From an uncultured Lachnospiraceae bacterium (lineage in GTDB: Bacteria > Bacillota_A > Clostridia > Lachnospirales > Lachnospiraceae): a DNA stretch of 10,675 bases. Made by a program: the position numbers and the translations under genes. Positions 5,624-10,675 of this stretch are shown here, one piece after another. How positions within the stretch are numbered: position 1 is the stretch's first letter; every line of letters starts with the position of its first letter. The notes beneath the pieces were generated by a model. The model was not told where the DNA came from and searched no databases. It was given only the letters and a program-made list of their open reading frames with translations. Where the stretch lies: NCBI GenBank assembly GCA_910588595.1, contig CAJUQU010000114.1:1-10675 (forward strand). The letters are read 5' to 3'.

Positions 5624-6526
5624 ATGGATTACAGAATAGTAACAGACGGATCCTGTGACCTGCCGCCGGAACTTTGCAGATCAAAAGAAATTGACGTAGT
5701 CCCCTTTTATGTCTCGTTTGACAGTGAAAATTATATGAAGGAAATCGTCGATATGCCGATCAGGAAATTTTATGAGCAGATGGTCGAAGATCCGACGACA
5801 TTTCCCAAGTCCTCCATGCCCTCGGTGCAGGATTATGTCGATGTGTTTAAGCCGGTCGTGGAGGCTGGCAAAGCGGTGATCTGCATCTGTATCACGACAA
5901 AATTCAGTGGTTCCTATCAGTCAGCTATGAATGCGAAAGAAATGCTTCTGGAGAACTACCCTGATGCGCGGATAACGGTGATGGATTCCACGGTTGACAC
6001 TGTGCTGCAGGGACTTTTTGTGCTCGAGGCAGTCAAGATGTATGAGGCGAAGCTTCCATATGAGAAGGTGATCGAAGAATTAGAGTCGATCAAGAGTACC
6101 GGACGGATTTTCTTTACCGTTGGAAATATAGATTATCTCAAACACGGCGGGCGTATTGGCAAGCTTGCAGGACTTGCGGGATCCGTGCTGGGCATCAAAC
6201 CGCTGATCACGCTCAAAGAGGGGGAAATCTTTCCTTCGGGGGTGTCGAGGAGCCGCAAAAAGTCACTTGAAAAGGTATTCGAGCTGCTGTGGCAGTACCT
6301 TCAGGAGGTCAACGCAGTTTCGGGGGAATACAGCATCTGTGTGGGATATGGCTATGACATTGCAGAGGCGGAGGAATTCCGGAAAGGAGCGGTCAGTTTC
6401 CTGAATGAAAAAGGGTATGCGATCACGGATATGGAACTTCAGAAGTACCAGATCGGTGCGACGATCAGTGTTCACACAGGTCCATACCCGCTGGGATTTG
6501 GAGTGCTGAGGAAGAGCATGTTATAA
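5624..6526 (+). CDS. DegV family fatty-acid-binding protein (FakB-like)
   Basis: This 300-residue cytoplasmic protein is full length for the DegV family. These proteins bind a fatty acid, and FakB members present it to the kinase FakA for phosphorylation and entry into phospholipid synthesis. Recognisable motifs in order: TDGSCDLP (7-14), SSMPSV (63-68), TTKFSGSYQSA (91-101), YLKHGGRIGK (171-180), IKPLITLKEGEI (191-202) and IGATISVHTGP (277-287). The last motif continues as YPLGFGV instead of the more common GALGI, so the lipid-pocket lid may differ. AAGTGAGG at 5608-5615 lies eight bases before the ATG. It has its own promoter and is followed after 27 bases by the epimerase gene, so the two form a short operon. 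No FakA-like kinase gene is in the window. The lipid partner and the reason for pairing with a sugar enzyme are unknown. Confidence 0.92.
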   Translation: MDYRIVTDGSCDLPPELCRSKEIDVVPFYVSFDSENYMKEIVDMPIRKFYEQMVEDPTTFPKSSMPSVQDYVDVFKPVVEAGKAVICICITTKFSGSYQSAMNAKEMLLENYPDARITVMDSTVDTVLQGLFVLEAVKMYEAKLPYEKVIEELESIKSTGRIFFTVGNIDYLKHGGRIGKLAGLAGSVLGIKPLITLKEGEIFPSGVSRSRKKSLEKVFELLWQYLQEVNAVSGEYSICVGYGYDIAEAEEFRKGAVSFLNEKGYAITDMELQKYQIGATISVHTGPYPLGFGVLRKSML

Positions 6527-6553
6527 CAGCTGATAAAAAGGAGAGAATGGCGG

Positions 6554-7429
6554 ATGGCAATATACAGTCTTGAAAATGCGCAGATCAGCATCAGCGTGGA
6601 TACATTTGGCGCAGAGCTGAGATCGCTTAGAAAAAAAGCCACAGGCACAGAATATATGTGGGATGCAAAACCAGAGTACTGGAAGAGGACTTCGCCAGTG
6701 CTGTTCCCGATCGTGGGAAGTTTAAATAACGGTAGTTATCGATATGATGGGATAGAGTACCCGATGTCGCAGCACGGGTTTGCAAGGGATATGGAGTTTG
6801 CACTCCGGCAGCAGACTGCGGATGAGCTGAAGTTTGTGCTGAGGGCGGACGATGGGACAAAGGCGAAATATCCATTTGACTTTGAGCTGGAGCTTGGCTA
6901 CAGACTCGATGAAAATAATCTGATCGTATCATGGAAGGTCACAAACCATGACAGCAGGGAGATGTATTTTAGTATTGGCGGGCACCCGGCGTTTTTGTGT
7001 CCGATTGACGGCAAAGGTGCGCAGACGGATTACAAATTGTCATTTGACACGGACAATAAAATAACAGCAGCTATCATAGGGGACGGCGGAACACTTTCAA
7101 CGCGCACGAAGGAGTATGACCTGAGAGACGGAATGATGGATATCACGGGAGATCTGTTTGACGAGGACGCACTGATCATCGAGCATGATCAGGCGCATAA
7201 AGTAGCGCTATGTGATCCGGATGGACAGCCCTACCTCACAGTCCGCTTTGATGCGCCTCTCTTTGGACTGTGGTCGCCGGCGAAGAAAAATGCGCCGTTT
7301 ATCTGTATCGAGCCATGGTACGGCAGATGCGACAGGGAGATGTTTGAGGGGGATCTGTCCGAGCGTGAGTATGGCAATACACTTGCGCCGTCGAAGTCGT
7401 TTTACACAGAATATACGATTACAGTTTAG
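6554..7429 (+). CDS. aldose 1-epimerase family protein (GalM/LacX-like)
   Basis: This 291-residue protein has the galactose-mutarotase beta-supersandwich fold. Family members interconvert the alpha and beta anomers of hexoses such as galactose or glucose, or act on phosphorylated hexoses. The expected catalytic set is visible: His74 in SQHGFAR, His144 in IGGHPAF and Glu263 in CIEPWYGR. The short HGFAR and IEPWYG forms point to the LacX/YeaD-type branch and not to classical GalM, so the true substrate may be a different sugar. Start 6554 is chosen because AAGGAGAG (6538-6545) lies eight bases ahead of it. An ATG at 6547 is only one base from that site and out of frame, opening an eight-codon frame. 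The gene follows DegV by 27 bases and ends upstream of a hairpin terminator. Its closeness to an alpha-galactosidase fits a role in galactose use, but the two genes are in separate transcription units. Confidence 0.9.
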   Translation: MAIYSLENAQISISVDTFGAELRSLRKKATGTEYMWDAKPEYWKRTSPVLFPIVGSLNNGSYRYDGIEYPMSQHGFARDMEFALRQQTADELKFVLRADDGTKAKYPFDFELELGYRLDENNLIVSWKVTNHDSREMYFSIGGHPAFLCPIDGKGAQTDYKLSFDTDNKITAAIIGDGGTLSTRTKEYDLRDGMMDITGDLFDEDALIIEHDQAHKVALCDPDGQPYLTVRFDAPLFGLWSPAKKNAPFICIEPWYGRCDREMFEGDLSEREYGNTLAPSKSFYTEYTITV

Positions 7430-7590
7430 ATATGTTAACGATTTACAGGGAGATTTGAGACACGCGGAGATAATTTGGGATATTTTTTGATTTAATGTGA
7501 TCATACAGGGGCATTTTCTGCAGATCCTCAAACATCACACATGGAATATTCATATCGATCTGTCAAAAACTGATAGCAGAAATGAAGGAG
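7430..7590 (+). other. long 3' untranslated stretch after the epimerase gene
   Basis: There are 161 bases between the epimerase stop and the terminator hairpin, with no supported gene. A CG-centred, AT-flanked sequence TGTTAACGATTTACA (7433-7447) resembles a poor cre/LacI operator. TTTCTGC (7515-7521) and GCAGAAA (7576-7582) could pair at long range. I see no RNA family. The remainder of the 383-base gap to the next gene is covered by the terminator, inverted repeat and promoter entries. Confidence 0.4.
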
Positions 7591-7627
7591 TAGTGCCTTG
7601 CGGATACATCGCAAGGCGCTATTTTTT
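7591..7627 (+). terminator. strong intrinsic terminator of the DegV-epimerase operon
   Basis: A 12-bp stem (TAGTGCCTTGCG at 7591-7602 with its partner at 7610-7621, one G-T pair) closes a seven-base loop GATACAT and is followed at once by six T residues (7622-7627). It separates the epimerase transcript from the alpha-galactosidase promoter. Confidence 0.93.
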
Positions 7628-7669
7628 ACAAGAAATTTCTAACCAAAATTTTACTAAAAAACTGTGCAA

Positions 7670-7698
7670 AAGGTAAAAAATAGAACTAAAATTACCTT
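7670..7698. repeat. inverted repeat upstream of the alpha-galactosidase promoter
   Basis: AAGGTAA (7670-7676) and TTACCTT (7692-7698) form a perfect 7-bp inverted repeat with 15 bases between the arms. It ends five bases before the -35 element. The arm spacing (22 bases, two helical turns) and the position suit a dimeric activator, but the sequence is AT-rich and chance is possible. Confidence 0.4.
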
Positions 7699-7703
7699 AA
7701 AAA

Positions 7704-7732
7704 TTGATTAATTAATAAAATAATGGTATGTT
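7704..7732 (+). promoter_or_regulatory. promoter of the alpha-galactosidase gene
   Basis: TTGATT (7704-7709) and TATGTT (7727-7732) are 17 bases apart, and the -10 is extended by TGG at 7724-7726. The start would be near 7739, leaving a leader of about 74 bases. The flanking DNA is strongly AT-rich, as is usual around such promoters. Confidence 0.6.
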
Positions 7733-7812
7733 AGATATGTAATATACAATACTATATCAAAAAATACTTCAATTGCAAAAAAGGAAAACGGCACAGGGAA
7801 GGGAGAACAGTC

Positions 7813-10017
7813 ATGATATCATACAATGAAAAAGAACGTGTGTTCAAGCTGGACACACCGGACACAACCTATATGATCGGCATCGTGGACGAGGAAAACT
7901 TTGTCGGACATATCTATTATGGAAGGAAATTGAAGGAGGCGGAGGCGGCTTATCTGATGCGGACGGCAGAACCGCCGTTTGTACCCAGCAAAAACAACAG
8001 GGAGCGCTGCTCTTTTTACGACTGCTTTCCCTTTGAGTATCCGTCAAACGGACTTGGCGATTTCAGGGAGGGATGTATCAGTGTGCGCACAGCAGACGGG
8101 CATGTGGGGAGCGTACTCTCCTATGTGTCGCATGAGATCGTTCAGGGAAAACCAGAGCTTGAGGGACTGCCGGCGACATTTGGCACTGCCGAGGAGTGCG
8201 AGACGCTGCGGCTGGTCTGTGAGGACAAGTATATAGACATGCAGGTCGAACTACTCTACACGGTATTTCAGGACACCGACGTGATCACGAGGAGCGTGCG
8301 GGTGACAAACACGGGCAGTTCACATTTTTATCTCACAAAAGTGTACTCGGCGTGTATCGACATGGACTACAGGGATTACGACATGGTGTCTTTGCACGGA
8401 AGCTGGGCGAGGGAGCGCCATATCCAGAGAAAGGCGCTGGGGTATGGTATTCAGAATGTCAGCTCGTTCCGCGGGGAGTCCAGCCACCAGGATCATCCGT
8501 TCCTGGCATTGGTGGATCGGAACACGACACAGGAAAACGGCGAGATCTACGCGATGAATTTCGTGTACTCCGGCAATTTCCGTGCGCAGGCGGAAGTGTC
8601 GCAGTTTGACAGCGTGCGCATGACGATGGGGATCCACCCTGAGAATTTCTGCTGGAAGCTCGAGAGCGGCGAGAGCTTCCTGGCGCCGGAGGTTGTCATG
8701 GTCTACACGGACAAGGGATTTGATGCGATGACGGGCGCGTTCCACAAACTGTACAGGAAGCATCTGATCCGCGGTGAGTACAAGGACAAAAAGAGACCGA
8801 TCCTCATCAACAACTGGGAGGCGACGTATTTTGAGTTCGACACACAGAAGCTTCTGTCCATCGCGCAAGAGGCGTCGAAGCTTGGCATCGAGATGCTTGT
8901 GATGGATGACGGGTGGTTCGGCGCGCGCAGCAGCGACAACTGTGCGCTGGGCGACTGGAAGGTCAATGAGGAAAAAATAACGGGTGGTCTGAAATATCTG
9001 GTGGACGAGGTCAACAAGCTCGGCATGAAGTTCGGCATCTGGTTTGAGCCGGAGATGATCTCCCCGGATTCCGACCTGTACAGGGCGCACCCGGACTGGG
9101 CGATCGCGATCCCGGGGAGACCGGGCACGGAGTCGAGGCAGCAGTTCGTTCTCGACCTGTCGAGACAGGAGGTCGTCGACTGTATCTACGAGCAGGTGGC
9201 GTCTGTGCTGAGGAGCGCGAACATCGAGTATGTGAAATGGGATATGAACAGGCAGCTCACGAACATTGGAAGCTGTGGGCTGCCGGCGGACAGACAGGGC
9301 GAGCTCTATCACCGCTACGTGCTCGCAGTCTACCAGATGCAGGACAGACTGACGAAAGAATTCCCGCATCTGCTGCTCGAGAACTGCTCCGGCGGCGGCG
9401 CGCGCTTTGATCCGGGCATGTTGTATTTCAGCCCGCAGATCTGGTGTTCGGATGATACGGATGCGGTGGAGCGCCTCGAGATCCAGGAGGGAACGGCGCT
9501 GATCTACCCGCTGTCCACAATGGGAGCGCACGTGTCAGACTGCCCGAACCATGCGTTAGGGCGCGTGACGCCTTTTGAGACGCGCGGCATCGTGGCGCTC
9601 GCGGGGACATTTGGCTATGAGCTTGACGTGACAAAGATCCCGCAGGAGGACAGGGATATGATACCCGCCCAGGTTGCGATGTACCATAAGTACAACGATC
9701 TGGTCAGGGAGGGCGATTACTACCGCATCGCGTCCTACGCGCAGAACCACAGATATGACTGCTGGCAGGTCGTGAGCGGGGACCAAAAACAGTCGCTTGT
9801 CACCTTTGTGCAGGTTCTGAACCGGGTGAACTTTAAGTCAAGACGCATTTTGCTCAAAGGGCTGGATGCCGAAAAGCGGTATCGGGTCGTGTTTGAAAAT
9901 AACGAGAGCATAGCGGAGCAGACCTACAGCGGCGACACACTGATGAAGGCGGGGCTGATGGTGCCGAATCTTTGGGGAGATTTTAAGGCGCACCTCATTT
10001 CGCTCGCTGAGGTGTGA
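7813..10017 (+). CDS. alpha-galactosidase, glycoside hydrolase family 36
   Basis: This 734-residue enzyme should remove terminal alpha-1,6-linked galactose from raffinose, melibiose, stachyose or galactomannan oligosaccharides with retention of configuration. The length matches GH36 subgroup I enzymes (about 720-750). An N-terminal beta-rich domain covers roughly 1-330, the TIM barrel about 335-640, and a C-terminal beta domain the rest. Visible active-site motifs are NWEATYF from N334, DDGWFGAR with D365 and D366, WFEPEM from W410, KWDMNR with the nucleophile D477, ENCSGGGARFD from E523, and WCSDDTDA with the acid/base most likely D547, 70 residues after the nucleophile as in characterised homologues. 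There is no signal peptide, so it is probably cytoplasmic and acts on imported sugars. AAGGGAG (7799-7805) precedes the ATG by seven bases. The gene has its own promoter and is followed after 143 bases by a LacI-family gene that may control it. GC is high (36 and 41 of 60 in two sampled stretches near the active site), above that of its neighbours. Confidence 0.97.
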   Translation: MISYNEKERVFKLDTPDTTYMIGIVDEENFVGHIYYGRKLKEAEAAYLMRTAEPPFVPSKNNRERCSFYDCFPFEYPSNGLGDFREGCISVRTADGHVGSVLSYVSHEIVQGKPELEGLPATFGTAEECETLRLVCEDKYIDMQVELLYTVFQDTDVITRSVRVTNTGSSHFYLTKVYSACIDMDYRDYDMVSLHGSWARERHIQRKALGYGIQNVSSFRGESSHQDHPFLALVDRNTTQENGEIYAMNFVYSGNFRAQAEVSQFDSVRMTMGIHPENFCWKLESGESFLAPEVVMVYTDKGFDAMTGAFHKLYRKHLIRGEYKDKKRPILINNWEATYFEFDTQKLLSIAQEASKLGIEMLVMDDGWFGARSSDNCALGDWKVNEEKITGGLKYLVDEVNKLGMKFGIWFEPEMISPDSDLYRAHPDWAIAIPGRPGTESRQQFVLDLSRQEVVDCIYEQVASVLRSANIEYVKWDMNRQLTNIGSCGLPADRQGELYHRYVLAVYQMQDRLTKEFPHLLLENCSGGGARFDPGMLYFSPQIWCSDDTDAVERLEIQEGTALIYPLSTMGAHVSDCPNHALGRVTPFETRGIVALAGTFGYELDVTKIPQEDRDMIPAQVAMYHKYNDLVREGDYYRIASYAQNHRYDCWQVVSGDQKQSLVTFVQVLNRVNFKSRRILLKGLDAEKRYRVVFENNESIAEQTYSGDTLMKAGLMVPNLWGDFKAHLISLAEV

Positions 10018-10060
10018 CCGCTGCGCGGCAGAGTGCCGTGATCCATATTGCGGTAAGCGA

Positions 10061-10072
10061 CAAACGTATTTG
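10061..10072. promoter_or_regulatory. possible LacI-type operator upstream of the second LacI gene
   Basis: CAAACGTATTTG has CAAA and TTTG arms around a CG-containing core, the general look of LacI-family operators. The octamer CAAACGTA also occurs in the DegV promoter region (5569-5576). It lies 100 bases upstream of the regulator start, in a 143-base gap with no clear promoter or terminator. Autoregulation is plausible, not shown. Confidence 0.35.
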
Positions 10073-10146
10073 CCGTGTGCTGCAATCGATGCGCACGACC
10101 ACGGGGGAGCTGCGTGGCGGTATGCGGTCGGCATAAGTATAGATAC

Positions 10147-10152
10147 GGGGAG
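10147..10152 (+). promoter_or_regulatory. ribosome binding site that decides the LacI start
   Basis: GGGGAG ends on the G of an in-frame GTG (10152) and lies eight bases before the in-frame ATG at 10161. The GTG overlaps the ribosome site itself and cannot be the start, so ATG 10161 is chosen. Confidence 0.75.
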
Positions 10153-10160
10153 TGATAGAG

Positions 10161-10651
10161 ATGGTTAAGGCTGTAAAGCTTGCAGATATAGCAGAGAAGG
10201 TAGGGGTTAGTGTTGTTACCGTGTCAAAGGCGCTGTCGGGTCAGAAGGGTGTCAGCGAGGAGATGCGTGCCAGGATCAAGGAACTGGCGGACGAGATGGG
10301 GTACACGCCGATCCACGCAGCGCAGACGGGGCGGACAAGATCATATACGATCGGGGTGGTCACTTTTGAGACATATTTTACACGTTTTGCTTCTTTTTAT
10401 TGGAAAATGTATCAGGAACTTGCCACGCGTGCGGTCAAGAAAAATTGTTTTTCCATGCTTGAAGTCATATCATACTATGATGAGGACAATCTTGTGTGGC
10501 CTAAGCTGATCACGGAAAATCAGAAGATTGACGGTATTATCGTGATCGGAAGACCGAAATTAAGTTATCTGAAGATGCTGTATCAGAACAAGAGGATACC
10601 AATGGTGTTCATGGATTTCTATGATGACGAGGAGGTGGTCGATTCCGTCGT
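10161..10651 (+). CDS. LacI-family transcriptional regulator, C-terminus missing
   Basis: The first 163-164 residues of a LacI/GalR-type regulator are present, about half of a usual 330-340. The HTH is at residues 6-25 (KLADIAEKVGVSVVTVSKALSG), followed by the hinge-like segment VSEEMRARIKELADEMGYTP. The effector domain opens with YTIGVVTFETYFTRFASFYWKMYQEL and continues to a typical IDGIIVIGRP strand near residue 130. The recognition helix carries V-V-T-V-S-K-A-L-S, different from the first LacI protein in this window, so the two should read different operators. Coding sequence is lost at the contig end. The final DRKSVV and stop of the open frame come from adapter bases and are not real. 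Its position just after the alpha-galactosidase suggests it controls that gene in response to an alpha-galactoside or galactose, an inference from context. No T-run terminator separates it from the alpha-galactosidase, so it may be partly co-transcribed. Confidence 0.9.
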
Positions 10652-10675
10652 AGATCGGAAGAGCGTCGTGTAGGG
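10652..10675. other. Illumina adapter remnant (right end)
   Basis: These 24 bases begin AGATCGGAAGAGCGTCGTG, the reverse complement of the TruSeq read-1 adapter, and mirror the left end exactly. The sequence is a library artefact. Genomic sequence ends at about 10651. Confidence 0.97.

Noticed and set aside
8320..9531. 403-residue open frame on the minus strand inside the alpha-galactosidase
   Set aside because: It is the antisense shadow of a GC-rich gene. Its translation is rich in Arg, His and Leu with no recognisable domain, whereas the plus strand encodes complete GH36 motifs.
10100..10118. Possible hairpin CCACG-loop-CGTGG as a terminator after the alpha-galactosidase
   Set aside because: The stem is only five base pairs with a nine-base loop and no T-tract follows.
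10010..10136. Small frame of about 41 codons between the alpha-galactosidase and the second LacI gene
   Set aside because: It overlaps the alpha-galactosidase stop, begins at a GTG without a ribosome site, and the GC-rich gap makes chance open frames likely.
1..10675. Terminal inverted repeats suggesting a mobile element or linear replicon
   Set aside because: The repeated bases match the Illumina adapter, and no transposase, integrase or replication gene is present.

Overview
The window reads as a chromosomal contig from a Gram-positive, moderate-GC anaerobe of the class Clostridia, most likely a gut Lachnospiraceae. That placement is an inference. It rests on strong AGGAGG-type ribosome sites, sigma-A-like promoters, a DUF6465-type small protein, a PdaA-type deacetylase, two LacI regulators beside a GH36 alpha-galactosidase, and a GNAT with the extended N-terminus that I associate with this family. 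The two outermost ends are not biological. Bases 1-25 and 10652-10675 match the Illumina TruSeq read-1 adapter in opposite orientations. The contig is therefore untrimmed, and both terminal genes are cut by adapter sequence that adds the same false tail (DRKSVV) and stop to each protein.

Left part (26-2900): a minus-strand PdaA-like peptidoglycan deacetylase, cut by the left end, is divergent from a plus-strand pair made of a small HTH regulator and a GNAT acetyltransferase with an extra N-terminal domain. The GNAT gene converges with a minus-strand HD-GYP phosphodiesterase, and one bidirectional hairpin terminator serves both. The HD-GYP gene has a clear TTGACA-N17-TAAAAT promoter and is divergent from a Nudix hydrolase of the ADP-ribose pyrophosphatase type.

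Middle (3516-5500): about 500 bases without a convincing gene hold a 66-codon open stretch that looks protein-like but has no credible start, followed by an extended -10 promoter. Next come a small DUF6465-like protein, whose N-terminus is a four-unit 30-bp tandem repeat, and a complete LacI-family regulator.

Right part (5500-10651): a good promoter with a palindromic, cre/LacI-operator-like element drives a DegV-type fatty-acid-binding protein and an aldose 1-epimerase-like gene, closed by a strong hairpin terminator. A separate extended -10 promoter then drives a complete GH36 alpha-galactosidase, which is visibly richer in GC than its neighbours. A second LacI-family gene, cut by the right end, follows it.

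Functionally the right half looks like part of an alpha-galactoside (raffinose, melibiose or galactomannan oligosaccharide) utilisation region: the alpha-galactosidase releases galactose, an epimerase-like enzyme may interconvert sugar anomers, and LacI regulators give sugar-responsive control. No transporter or Leloir kinase lies inside the window. The other genes are housekeeping, signalling or accessory. I found no mobile element, CRISPR array, RNA gene or convincing new defence-like system.
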